64,000 nt of DNA from Metarhizium brunneum (lineage: Eukaryota; Ascomycota; Sordariomycetes; Hypocreales; Clavicipitaceae), in assembly GCF_013426205.1 (NCBI RefSeq), contig NC_089423.1, positions 4,526,001 through 4,590,000 of the forward strand. Reading direction: 5' to 3'. The notes under the pieces are model-generated. The model had not been told where the DNA came from, searched no databases, and saw only the letters and a program-made list of their open reading frames with translations. Numbering within the stretch: the stretch's first letter is position 1; the number at the start of each line of letters is the position of its first letter. Below are positions 11,642 through 22,530 of this stretch, one piece after another. The translations under genes and the position numbers were made by a program.

Positions 11642-12113
11642 GTACGCGCGGTTCGATGACGAGGGGAGGAGTCAATACATGTTAAGAGGGGATACCCTCT
11701 GACCCACGACGGAAATGAGGGCATACAACTTAGCAGGTGGTGTGGCCGCCACTCACGAGCAGCGGGGGCTGGACCAAACTTCAATTTCGGCGCTAGTAAG
11801 TCTGTGGGAAACTATAGGCAGTTGCCTCAAACTAAGTAGGTACTTGAGTTGGTGAACAGGCGGAAGCAGTTTCAGTGGTTTGAGCATCATAGGACCATTG
11901 ATGGCTCTCGTGAGCTTTCAAGCTGCGGGCAGGCACAACATCCCTGTTGTAACAACAACAACAAAAAAGAAAAAAGGACCAGTGCAACTAGTCGCAAATA
12001 AACAGGCTCTTCAATGGCATATGATTGTCCAGGCAAGTGAGGCGGTTTCTCATGTTCAACTAGCATGCTATTTATCCCAAAGTCATCGTCCTTGTACGAA
12101 AGGAACCCGAGGC
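11642..12113. other. Intergenic upstream of tRNA-Thr
   Basis: 472 bases containing the upstream flank of the tRNA and the 3' flank of the GNAT gene. An (AAC)n/A-rich tract lies at about 11949-11976. No gene is seen. Confidence 0.5.
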
Positions 12114-12893
12114 TCAAGGTTCCCCTTTGTTTCCAAAGTACTTCATGTATCGAAAAACGTAGTGCCCCCATTTCGCATTAGGTCCCTCGTTGGGCGGGGG
12201 CGCCGGTGCATATTCATCCAAGTCAATGTCCAGAGAGCGTACGGTTCGAAATCCGCACTTCTCATACATCGGCCAGGCGGGCTCTGAGGAGTGAACCCAC
12301 GCAAAGACACCTTGATCGTCGCAAATGTCAGTCCCCCAGCGTAACAGCGCAGAGCCGACGCCGCGGCCTTGGTGCTTGGGGGAAACCGACAGGCCAATGA
12401 CGAAAAGACATCTTGTTCCTTCTGGCATCACCTCTTCCATCCATGCCTCCAAATCAGCCCCCGTCCGAGCTTGCAGTCTTGTTATGGGGTCCGTTTCCTC
12501 CTCTCTGTCAAGCCTTTCCTTTCCATTTCCGTCAGTGGCACCTTGCTCTTTCTTCTCTTCCGGGCCTGCCTTTGTCTCTTCAGGCTTCTCCAAAGGTAGG
12601 GGTTTGCCCTCCATCTTTGGCATCTCCTCGGGCTTGAACCCTCGAAATCCCCAGTTGCACACGCCCATAATGTCTCCGCTGTCCTTGTCGACGACTTTGA
12701 TGGCAATACAGCGTGGGTTGTGCAGCATACTCGGCAGGCTTTCCAATGTCATCTTGTTCATGTCGTAAGGCTCCTTGCCCATGTTTTTCATTTGGGTCTG
12801 GCGGTCATCGACAAAGGCATCCGCAGTGAGCTGGCCAATCTCTGGCACATCGTCCAAACGGACCGCTGCTAGGGTGTATGTTGGTTTGGACAT
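12114..12893 (-). CDS. GNAT-family N-acetyltransferase
   Basis: A single exon of 259 residues. The N-terminus (YTLAAVRLDDVPEIGQLTADAF) is a typical GNAT first strand and helix. The acetyl-CoA pyrophosphate loop is VSPKHQGRGVGSALL (Q/R-x-x-G-x-G pattern), followed by the C-terminal EPAWPMYEKCGFRTV segment characteristic of the fold. A charged insertion (about residues 85-135, K/E/G-rich) interrupts the domain, as in many fungal small-molecule GNATs. The substrate is unknown. The start is the ATG directly before the first conserved strand. It lies 215 bases downstream of the DUF167 gene on the same strand, but with its own intergenic space. Confidence 0.88.
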   Translation of the reverse strand: MSKPTYTLAAVRLDDVPEIGQLTADAFVDDRQTQMKNMGKEPYDMNKMTLESLPSMLHNPRCIAIKVVDKDSGDIMGVCNWGFRGFKPEEMPKMEGKPLPLEKPEETKAGPEEKKEQGATDGNGKERLDREEETDPITRLQARTGADLEAWMEEVMPEGTRCLFVIGLSVSPKHQGRGVGSALLRWGTDICDDQGVFAWVHSSEPAWPMYEKCGFRTVRSLDIDLDEYAPAPPPNEGPNAKWGHYVFRYMKYFGNKGEP

Positions 12894-13108
12894 GGCGAGA
12901 GTGCGGTTGCAAGGAAATTAACCCCTTGTTTGTGCGTTCTGTCTGTGAATGGGGGCCTTTACAGCTTGATTCCAGGTGGCCGTTTATAAATGCTCGCAAA
13001 ACAGACCGTTTACCGACTTGCCATACGTCGCGGCCAGTTGAGTCAACCGGCGAACGAGTTACCCTAGCGTCTCATTGGTGGCGGAGAGGGTGAGAACTAG
13101 AGAGAGAA

Positions 13109-13477
13109 CTAGGGAGTAAGGGTTCGATGGCTTGCTTCGCGGAGCAAGCGTAGAATCGTCTCGGTATATTCTGGCCCGTCGCCTTGGATATCGCCAATGG
13201 CAACTACCTTGTCTCTGGACTTGATTCCACTGACAAACCGGAACCGCGATTTGGGGATGCCTATAGCATTGCTGAGAGCTTGGACAACAGCCTTGTTGGC
13301 CTCGCCATGTCTGGGCTGGGCAGCCACACACAGTTCAATCGCCCTGTCTGTGACGGCCAATATCCCCTCGCGGTCCTTACTTGTTCCTGCTTTGACACGG
13401 AGTTGAAGCTGAACAAAGCCGACAGAGAGCGAACCCGGTTTGCTGGCTATGAATCTGGCAGCAAGTGGCGAGGCCAT
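13109..13477 (-). CDS. DUF167 / UPF0235 (YggU-like) family protein
   Basis: A single exon of 122 residues. The centre matches the small DUF167 fold: LQLRVKAGTSKDREGILAV, then AIELCVAAQPRHGEANKAVVQALSNAIGIPKSRFRFVSGIKSRDKVVAI. The PxxGxAN-type motif (QPRHGEANKA) and the SGxxSRDK motif are the family hallmarks. Function is unproven; the family is widespread in bacteria, archaea and eukaryotes. The upstream frame extends to a non-ATG codon at 13498, but the first ATG is at 13477, so this start is preferred. The C-terminus extends about 20 residues beyond the usual domain. Confidence 0.85.
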   Translation of the reverse strand: MASPLAARFIASKPGSLSVGFVQLQLRVKAGTSKDREGILAVTDRAIELCVAAQPRHGEANKAVVQALSNAIGIPKSRFRFVSGIKSRDKVVAIGDIQGDGPEYTETILRLLREASHRTLTP

Positions 13478-14378
13478 TAGACAAGGCACTGTCCCCAAAT
13501 GTAGCAGAGCAGAAGCGACAAGCTCAAAGGGGTCAAGTATGCGTGTGCCGGATCAGCCTCCGCCCAGTGCCTCAAACCGTCTGCTGCTTGTTGGTCCGGC
13601 TGGGTTCTCCGATCCGAGTGTGAGTGTGCCCGACAAACAGGGCCGCCGGAGTTGTGGCGTCTGTTGGGTTGATTGGTGAGGGGTCAATAGTACTAGATGC
13701 ATGTGATGACATGGAAGCGAGAGTCAGACTCCAATTTTTGGGCCAAGATACGGAGGATATGGGGCAGCGGCAGGGTGTGTGATAAAGTGCGCCAAGGCCA
13801 ACTTCGTCGGGCTGCTGGATTCCTGCTCCTTCCTCTCCAATGGCCGAGCCTCTCATGAGGCTCTGCCATCTGGTCCTCCGTCCTGCGCCCTGCCCACGCC
13901 GCCGCATCGCTCGTTCACCTCATCCTTTGCTCCTGAACAAAGAATCCACTGAAGGAACATTGAAATGTTTGAGCCCAGCCTGGTCCGTCAACTTGGACTG
14001 CGTTGTGCGGTGCAACGACCGAGTTTGTGGCTCAGGCGTCTGAATGAGGCCCCTCCAGTGCCGCGACGTCAAGACGCGTGGTTGGCGTCCCAGCGGGGTC
14101 TTGCAGGGCCGACAGCGCGCTCCTCAGCGGCGCCAGCCCCAGTGGCACCCCTCAAGCTGTTGAAGCTCTTACCCCAGTGCCGGCCTGCCCTGTCCATGTC
14201 TGGCCGTGGCCCGCCTTCCCTGCTCAGGTGCCATGTCCCAAGCTGCGTCTGGCCGTCGCCGCACCCCTGTCCGTCGAGTAGGCAATCAACTTTTGCATCA
14301 TCGACATCATCTGCTCGTCTCTTCCGCCCCCGTGTGAACGCGGCCCAACGCCATCCCATCAGTCCTCCGTCAAGCGCC
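13478..14378. other. Divergent intergenic region with an in-frame upstream ATG
   Basis: About 900 bases separate the DUF167 gene from the HAD/SAK gene. The frame of the latter is open back to an ATG at 13965, so part may be coding (see findings). Otherwise it is pyrimidine-rich promoter or leader-like sequence. Confidence 0.5.
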
Positions 14379-16264
14379 ATGGCCTCGGCGTACAGCGTGT
14401 ACCATGGCGCTTCCAACGGTTCCCCATACACCATTACTGCCATGGGTCGATGGTCCTGTCTGAACAAAACTCTGCCTCGTAAGCTCCCCGGTAGCATCGC
14501 GAGCTTGGTGTGATGAGCCAGTTTCACTGACCATGGACCAGCTGCCGACAAAATCAAGGCCCTTCACGTTTACGACTTCGACAATACGTGTATGTGCTCC
14601 CCCGTGTACGGTCTGCGTCGGCCGTCTAGCGCAAAGCCGGCCATGCTAATCATTCGTTTCCAGTATTCAAAACGCCGCTGCCCAACCCGGCTCTTTGGGC
14701 TGGTCAGACAATAGGACTCCTGGCTACTCAGGAAGCCTTCACTAACGGCGGATGGTGGCACGATAACCGTATTCTCGCCGCAACGGGCGAGGGTCTGGAG
14801 AAAGAAGAGCCTCGGGCATGGGACGGATGGTGGAATGAAAAAATCGTCCAACTTGTTGAGCTGACCATCAAGCAGCCTGACGCTCTATGCGTCTTGTTGA
14901 CTGGTCGCTCCGAGAAGGGATTCAGCGAACTGGTCAAAAGGATGGTTGCCGCCAAGGGTCTCGACTTCGACATCGTTTGTCTCAAGCCGCAAGTCAGCCC
15001 GACGAATCAGCGATTTCAAAATACCATGCACTTCAAGCAGCTGTTTCTCAATGCACTCATGGAGACTTACAAGGGGGCTACTGAAATTAGAGTATATGAG
15101 GACCGGCCAAAGCACACGAATGGGTTCCGCGAGTTTTTCAGCGAGTACAACCGTCGACAGAACGCCTCCCCAACCCGTGGCCCTATCGACGCCGAGGTAA
15201 TCCAAGTAGCTGACACTTCAACCACGTTGGATCCAGTCATGGAGGTTGCCGAAGTGCAGCACATGATCAAGTTACACAACAATTCCATTATGCGGCAACC
15301 GATGCACCTACGACCAAACAGACTGCAGATCAAGAAGACCGTGTTCTTCACGAGCTACATGATAAATTCCGAGGATAGCAAGAAGCTCATGAAGCTTGTC
15401 CAATTACCATCAGGGCTAGCCGGCAACGAGCTAAAGATCCATGCCAACAATATCCTGATTTGTCCGCGGCCCTGCCCCTCGAGCATTCTCGACAAAGTTG
15501 GTGGCATGGGGAGCAAGATGTTGTGGGAGGTAACAGGCACCGCGTGTTACGATAACAGCATCTGGGCGGCATGCGTGCGACCTGTTCCATCCACAGCAGC
15601 ATATCATACAGACAATCCTGTGCCATTAGTGGTACTAGCCCTCAGGAAAGGTGCGCGACCTGTGGATGCTGGCAGAATTGAGCACTGGCAGCCGTTGGCA
15701 GCCGGGCAATCTTTTGTTTTCGAAACTACAGTAGGCGAAAAGGTCATTCTGCGTGTCGAGGACGAAGATCCCAGAAAGGACGAGTACGAGAGTTTATTTG
15801 CGAACAGGCATTCCAAGAGAAAACATGTTGGCGATGACGGCAGGGTTGCTAACAGCACACACGGACAATACGGTGGTCGTAATGAATCAAGGGGTTTCCA
15901 TTCAGGCAGCCGAGGGGGAGGTCGTGGCAGAGCTAATCCCTCTCGAGGCTTCCGCGGCGGTGCAAGAGGAGCAGGCAGGGGTGGTGGGAGAGGCAGAGGT
16001 GCTGGTTATCACTACCGATCCCTGGACGATGTCGAGCCTAAGAATCAGCAACCCGGATATGGCCAACCAGTTGGCTACGACGACGCCCACCCACATCTGA
16101 ACCAGCCGCAATCTCAGGCTCCGCCAACAGGTCCGAAAGCATCTCTCGGTCGTGGGGGATCGTATCAAGGACGAGGGGGCGGCCGTGGAGGTGGTCGAGG
16201 CGGTGGACGCCCCATGGGCGGAGGGCAGGCTGCGAACAACACCGACCTGCAAAACTACTACTAG
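14379..16264 (+). CDS. HAD-superfamily 'Swiss Army Knife RNA repair-like' protein with RGG-box tail
   Basis: Three exons, 14379-14478, 14542-14589 and 14664-16264, give 582 residues; introns are GTAAGC-CAG and GTATGT-CAG. The HAD motif I, YDFDNTLF, has the nucleophile/acid pair Asp45 and Asp47 and is split by intron 2. Next come a WW-rich segment (GGWWHDNRIL) and LLTGRSEKGFSELV, resembling HAD motif II (Thr/Ser). VYEDRPKHTNGF carries the acidic motif III/IV. This matches the fungal HAD_SAK_1 domain (PF10307 type), proposed to act in RNA processing or repair. The last ~170 residues are an RGG/RG-rich tail typical of RNA-binding proteins, ending QAANNTDLQNYY. A role in RNA metabolism is therefore inferred. 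The alternative ATG at 13965 adds 138 residues. The gene is tail-to-tail with eIF2B epsilon. Confidence 0.88.
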
Positions 16265-16736
16265 TAGGGGAAATGAAGCCATGTTTTATTCGGGATTTCA
16301 TGTATATCGGCCAAGGGAAAGAGGTGCGTCGAGGTTTTATTATTTTGTTTTCCGGGCGTCAAGGAGTGCTTCGATACCATCGGCCTCTGAAAGGAGCACA
16401 TAGCGGAATCAGGGGATAATACAAGAAAAGAGTCACACGCGTAAAATACGCCAGTTTACGATAGTTTGCTTCCGCATTACAATTTTTTTTAGAGTAGTAA
16501 ATGCGTCTATGATTGTTAAAGGGGCGTATTGTCTTCATCTGCAAGAGGTGCTCGGGGCATGTGATTAGACGGCTTTTTCACAATGCGTATTACTGCAAAC
16601 CGCCTTGAGAGGATTATATTGCCCAGTTTTTAGTTTTTTTTAGTTTAGTTTTTTTCGTCATTGGCTTTTAGACGACCCGTATCATCTGTATAGGGTTTTT
16701 GGGGCCGCAACATTTCCGAAGTGCACAGACGTCCAC
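16265..16736. other. Convergent 3' intergenic region
   Basis: 472 AT-rich bases with several T-runs (16487-16494, 16627-16660) that probably supply polyadenylation signals for both flanking genes. No gene is seen. Confidence 0.6.
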
Positions 16737-19060
16737 TTACTCGTCGTCACTGTCGTCGTCTTCGTCGTCTTCTTCCTCGGCATTTTCCAACCATTCAATC
16801 AAGACCTTGCAATTCTCCTTTAGCGCAGCCATTCCATCGCCCTCGGCTGCCCTCTCATCTTGCCACCAACCGAGAATGCCATCTTCCTCCAGGATATCCA
16901 GGGTATACAGCTGCTGAAGCATTGCCGCCAGCAGGGTACTCAACTTGGCTTGCTCGGGATTCTTAATCTGCCGGAGTGCCTTTTGCGTAGCGAGAATGTA
17001 CTCGGCCTGCTCTGTCTCCTCGCCGCCGACGCCGACTTCGTCGATAAAGGCCGTCGCGCCCTTCTTCGAGGTCAGCGCCTTCTCTGCCGCCTTGGTGGGT
17101 TCTAGGGAGCCGTGCTCCAGCGTCAGAAGCTCGGCGGCGCGGCGAGCAAAGGCCGTGGCCACGGCCTTTCGCATCATGCCATCGGAGGCGTCGTTGGCAA
17201 GACGCAGCCCCATGAATTCAAGCTTGGCGCCGTCAAAATCCCTCGTCTCGCCACGGAGTGTGTCCAAAAGGCCGTGTACCGCGTCAGCGTGGAACGACAG
17301 CTTGCCGGTGGAGTCGTCCGAGGCAAACGATGAGAGTCGCGACCGCGACGAGGAGGCGGCCCCGGGGGACAAGAAGCGGCCGTCTTCGTCGGCGTCCGAG
17401 TCCACATCAGAGGACAGTGTGGAAATTGACGACGTGGAAATGTTGAAATCGGCAAGTGAGTAGATGAGCGACCGTTGCAGACGCGAGGCGTCCCGTTCGT
17501 CCAAATCGTCCTCGTCGAGGTCAGCAAAGGCAGCGGCATTTGTGCTGGCACCGAGAAGCTTTGTGTCTCTGGAAATCGGCTCTCCGGAGAGTGTCAGAGC
17601 TGACAAGATACTGTCCTTGCTCAGCGCAATGTTGTCGTCAATCCGAACTCCAGAGCCTACCAGGGAACCAGGGGACAATGTGCAGCTCTTGCCAATGGAT
17701 ACCCAGTCGCCAATAATAGAGCGTGATATTCTCGTTCCTTCTGCAATTGTGGTGTTATCCCAGACTGCCGAGTCCTCCAGTACCACGTTGGCGCCAATCT
17801 TGCAGCCTGTGCCGATAAAGCAGTTTGATATTTTGGACCCCGGTCCAATGGTGGTGTCCCTGCCAATGACGGTGTTGGCCATGCGGGCGTCGTGTGTATG
17901 AGAAACGTTGTGCTCCATCACGAGTCCGTTTGCATGGCGCTGGTACGTCTGTTTCGGCACAAGATTATTCTCTGGAATGAATGGGAAGGTCCATCGTCCC
18001 AGAATATCACGGCTGATGGCATCGTACATCTGAAGGTTGCTTGCACGGGCCGCGTACCCATCCTCCAAAATCTCTGCGTAAATCATCTTGCCGTTCAGCT
18101 CCCAATCTTTCAAAACGCCGTGAAGAAAGTTTCTGCGGGGGAGCTCGTAGTCGAAACTTTCCGACCACAGTGCCAATACCTCTGGGGTGCAAATATCAAT
18201 ATGCGCGTCGATGAGGTCGGATCGAACTTCGAACTCGGTGGACAATTCGTCGGGGATGGCTGGGTCAAGTGCCAGGTAGTGGTCGCTTTGCAATGGGGTC
18301 ATTTCGTCGTACTGCAGACATCGCTGGTTCTTGGCGTCAACTGCAAAGATCGGCGTGATTCCATTTGTCTTGGTACGGTGGTCCTCGTCGCCACCACTGC
18401 GCAGGACAACCGTCATGATATTGGCGGCGCTGGTCTCTCTTCGTTTACGGTGTGCTGCCAGGACCCCATCCAGCATGAAATTTGAAACCAAGTCTCCATG
18501 AACCACTAGGAAGTCACCGTCGACAAGGGATCGCTTGTCCAAATCTCGTAATATGTCACCAACCGACCTCGCATCTGACAAACGTACGAACTGGACAACC
18601 GAGAAGGGGCATGATCTCGACGTAGGAGCCCATCTGGACCGGCTGATATAATCTTCGACTTGGTCTGTGAAGGCACCGCAGTAAATGTACACTTCGTTGA
18701 CGCCGTTCATGGCCAGGAACTCGAGGGTATACTCGATGATGGGCGTGTTGCCCAGTGGTAACAGACACTACCACCACGTGGATTGGTTAGCTACTTGGGT
18801 GAGGTGCAGGCATTTCTACCCATTCATCCCAACTTACTCTTGGCTTGTCTATCGTAAACGGCCTGAATCTGTCCTGAAATGAGTCGGCAAGAATCTAGGC
18901 AGAGCAACACCATGTTAGCCTGGAACTTGAGCCATCATTTGAGCATGAGCCCCGCCATCCCACGTACGACTGCTTGCAAGGCATCCTCGCCTTTGCTCTC
19001 GGCGCCAGACTTGGCAGGCTTCTTGCCCTTGGCCGCGCTGTTCTTGCCCTTGTGCGACAT
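16737..19060 (-). CDS. GCD6: Translation initiation factor eIF2B, epsilon (catalytic) subunit
   Basis: Three exons, 19060-18968, 18894-18838 and 18767-16737, give 726 residues. Introns are GTACGT-TAG and GTAAGT-TAG. The protein is the guanine nucleotide exchange subunit that reloads eIF2 with GTP. An N-terminal lysine-rich leader is followed by the nucleotidyltransferase-like domain (LADSFQDRFRPFTIDKPR, then LLPLGNTPIIEYTLEFL). Left-handed beta-helix hexapeptides follow at about residues 350-450 (VIGRDTTIGPGSKISNCFIGTGCKIG and repeats). A serine-rich linker comes next, then the C-terminal W2/HEAT domain (about 550-710) with the aromatic-acidic end GILGWWQDERAAEGDG. The tail is strongly acidic. 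Length is close to the usual fungal size. It acts in the cytosol as part of the eIF2B decamer and is the target of eIF2-alpha phosphorylation control. Confidence 0.97.
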
Positions 19061-21049
19061 GGCCGGAGCGACAAGATGGAAAAGTTGGAAGTTGGAGGAT
19101 GAACAGAGCTTGAGCGTGGGGTGAGAGGGCCTTTGCCAGCCCCAGTCCAGTCCTAGAGACGAGGTGACTCAATGCAGGGTTGCGGCCCGCAACTTTGCCC
19201 ACCTCGGTGGCCTTGGGTGTGCGACCTCGGATGGCTACCCTATAGCATCTGCGATTGATGGATTTTAGACTGGATATCCTTGCGCCCCGGTAATCCATAG
19301 TATTATAACTACGGAGTAGGTCTCAACATTTTCAACACCTGGCTTGGTACGCCCAATACTCATGGGGCCTCATTTGTCCTTGGAAGGTTGGAAAGTGAAG
19401 ACGCCGACTATCTGCGTTTCAACAAATGATCAATCGATTGATGCGGGGCAACAACTTGATGGCATTTTGACTTGTTCAAAGTATCTCCCAAATTGGGCGG
19501 CAAACGCAGTGCGTCAACTCATCAGCTGGAGCTGTCTAGAGTGAGTTTTGGGCGCACATGATGCAGCCGAAGGGTTAAAGAAGACGACGAAGAAGAAGCC
19601 ATCAAACACTGGCGCAAGGCATCATTGGACATTGTGCATATGCGTCGCGGCAGGCTGAGCCGGAGAGTCGCGTATTGATTCTCAATCCCAATCCCGTGTC
19701 CCCAATGTGGTTTCACGCAGCGCAAGGCGCACACCGCCACCGCCCAAATAAGAAGTGGTCGACAGCCTTCTTTTTCGTTTTTTCTTCTTTTTTTGGTCTG
19801 GTTGCGTGTGGTTGTCCAGAATACACACATACATCGGTCTGCCTCGGAACGTTGGGTTTGAAGGGGTCTGAAGGGATTTCCAACACCAACATGGCCAACG
19901 GGGGAGACTAGCTTCAACCTGAAAATGAGAATCCGACTCTAGTCACAGCCCAGGGTCTGCATTGGGCAGAAGAAACGTCCAAGAGGAAGATGCGGCTTGT
20001 CTCAATTGTCGACAGATACCCTTTTGCGGGGAGATGCGGAGTAGCGTTGCCGGCGTGTTGGTATAATAGTACATATCAACAATGACAATCGATGATTCAA
20101 CATGGAAGAACAGTGACGTATTCCGCACACGTGCAACTTTGGCATCTTTCTGCGGCGATATGACAAGTCGACATTTCAACATTACCACCAGGCACAAGGC
20201 CGCCGGTGTCAGGCGAAAGGAGCCCACCGGAGAATTTAGCACCTACGTTTACGGCGTAGCCCAGAAAAGTTTAATTAGAATAAGCCCATGGCCAGAAAGG
20301 CTTGTCTTGTCGGCTCAGGTCGTGGGCGCTGTTGGGTTCCGGGATGTGGCGTGTCCCGAGCATTCCTCTGGGGTGCAGGTGTGACGAGTCTCTCTGGTGG
20401 TACGCATGACGGACCGGGCCCTATTGCAGATGGCCCTACCAACAAGACGTCGAAATACTTGGGGGCGTGTGCTTAGCAGCATCGTGACATGTGGAATATT
20501 GGTGTTGACGACGGACTCAGCTGGACCAGCCTGGGAGCGAACAGAAGAAAGGGAGGGGAGGGGGCCGGGCCTAGACCACGGGGACAGCGGCAGGGCCGTC
20601 AACGGCATGCAAAAAGGGACAATGAGGCTATTACAGCATCAAGGGCCAAGGCATGACACAGGTGACGAGGGTGATGAACGATGGTGGAGTTGTCGACATT
20701 TGTATGGCCGAGCGAAAACATGGTCGGTCGTGATGGGCTGCGGGGGGATGTTTCGTTTCTTTGGGCCCACGACATTGGAGCTTTGACAGCATGGAGCGAG
20801 AGTTTCAACCCTCCCGGCGCTTCTCGTTTACTTGGCCTTTTTTGATTTTTGAAAAAGAAGAAAACCGAGAAAAAAAACTGGGGAGCTGCTAGTCGCTCGA
20901 TCCGCGGGCACATCGGGAGGTCCCCAAGAGTATCGGAGCCAATCTTGGAAATCGGGGACCCGCCGCCATGGTGACTCTGAAAAAAAATATTTTAGACGCT
21001 GGCGCATGTTGCGTGTGATTGCATGTCGACTTGGATTGCAGCCCACGGA

Positions 21050-21075
21050 GTACGGAGTACATACATACTCCGTAC
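21050..21075. repeat. Perfect inverted repeat (10-bp arms, 6-base loop) of the TACGGAGTA motif
   Basis: GTACGGAGTA at 21050-21059 is followed by CATACA and then TACTCCGTAC at 21066-21075. A further partial copy (ACGGAGTA) lies immediately upstream at 21045-21052. Confidence 0.9.
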
Positions 21076-21705
21076 AGTGTGTACCAAACTCGCAGCCGCG
21101 GGAGCGGAAATGTGGGAGGGGTGCGCAAGGTGGTCTCTCGGCTCGACGTGCCAGCATGATTCATTCGCGAGCACGTCAGCTGTGCACTGATGGACCGAAG
21201 CGTCTCAAGTGGTGCTGGTTTAACTGGCTCATGCCAAGTCGACTGACCGTACGGAGTACTAGCATAAACATCTACCGACTCCATGTCCAGTCTTCACACT
21301 CGCACGCACACTTGCGAGGGAAGAAGAGAGAAAGGGCAGAGGGGCCCCACTGTGCGCGGCAGAATGCGCCACACGGTCTCTGGAGAAAACGTCCGACGGT
21401 GCAACGGCCGCTCCGGAAAGGGAAGGAACATTGAAAGGGCACGAGGTGCAAAAACGAACAAACAAAATTAGAGGTTGGAGACGGTTAGAAATGGAGCACG
21501 GGCACCAAACCGGATGCTACTAGTAGTAGCACTGAGTAGTAGTAGCAGGAGTAGTAGTAGTCGCATTTGAAGGCCAAATCAGAGCGACAACTAGGCGAAC
21601 ATGGTACCCATGCACGGCAGCAACTGGTCTCACAGTGCTCGAGTGCATGATTCGTCACGGGTAGTACAACATACATATGTACGTGAGAAGAACAAGGGAC
21701 GGGAG

Positions 21706-21780
21706 ACGGGAGGCGGGAGGCGGGAGGGCCGAGTGAGCAGTCTGGAGCCTGGAGCCTGGAAGCCTGGAGCCTGGAGCTGG
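21706..21780. repeat. Two adjacent degenerate minisatellites
   Basis: GGGAGGC-type units (about 21706-21728) are followed by CTGGAGC-type units, TCTGGAGCCTGGAGCCTGG and onward (about 21741-21780). Both are short and imperfect, and both are non-coding. Confidence 0.75.
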
Positions 21781-22492
21781 TGTCATCTGGTGGATGTTTT
21801 GGTCTCGCCATCCACCAACCAAATGTGAAGTATATGCAACTGCAGTTTGTAGTCGTGCGCATGCGTATTCGACCACCCGCTGACCTCGATTGACTCAGGT
21901 TGAAATCTGTCAAATGCGAGAGATCCGGCAACCTCGGGATCGAAGCTAGGAGGATTTTTGCTTCTTGGCTGAGACGCCACGCACACGCAATGCCCCGGTT
22001 GTTGGCTGCGCAGCTCCAGTTGTTGTTTAAGCGCGCCGTCATTCTTCATCATAGCTGTCGCATCACATCCGAACAAGAGCATCTGGCGCCCTACGTTCCC
22101 GGACTAGCGAGCACACAAGACAAGTACGCGGCCATGTTGAAATAAGATGGGAAACGTGCTCGCACCGCCTTGTCGATTTCCATCTCCAGCTCCATCGACC
22201 GCGGAGCTTGCTGACATGGGCTCATCCAGAGGGACAGGGATATGACGCTTATGTCTGGTAGTATAGATTTCGGCACAGGGGTAGTTCCTTGGTAACTAAC
22301 TCTGTAGTATTAGTACTCCTGCCATTGACGCATTTTACCAGTGGCTAGTCCCCCAGACTGAATTGGACGTCGTCTCGAGATAAACAGGCGCAGCTCGAGG
22401 CGTGCGGGCGCCGGTGATCAATCCGCGACATGACAGCGCTTGAGCTGGACGACTTGGAGTCTGGTGCTGCAGTTAACTGGTGCAGCACGCAC

Positions 22493-22530
22493 AGAAGCAG
22501 AAGCAGAAGCAGAAGCAGAAGCAGAAGCAG
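22493..22530. repeat. Microsatellite (AGAAGC)6
   Basis: Six near-perfect hexamers lie in intergenic DNA, with no open frame that would make them a coding repeat of interest. Confidence 0.9.

Noticed and set aside
22493..22530. Short tandem array considered as a CRISPR
   Set aside because: It is a simple hexanucleotide microsatellite with no spacers, in a eukaryotic genome.
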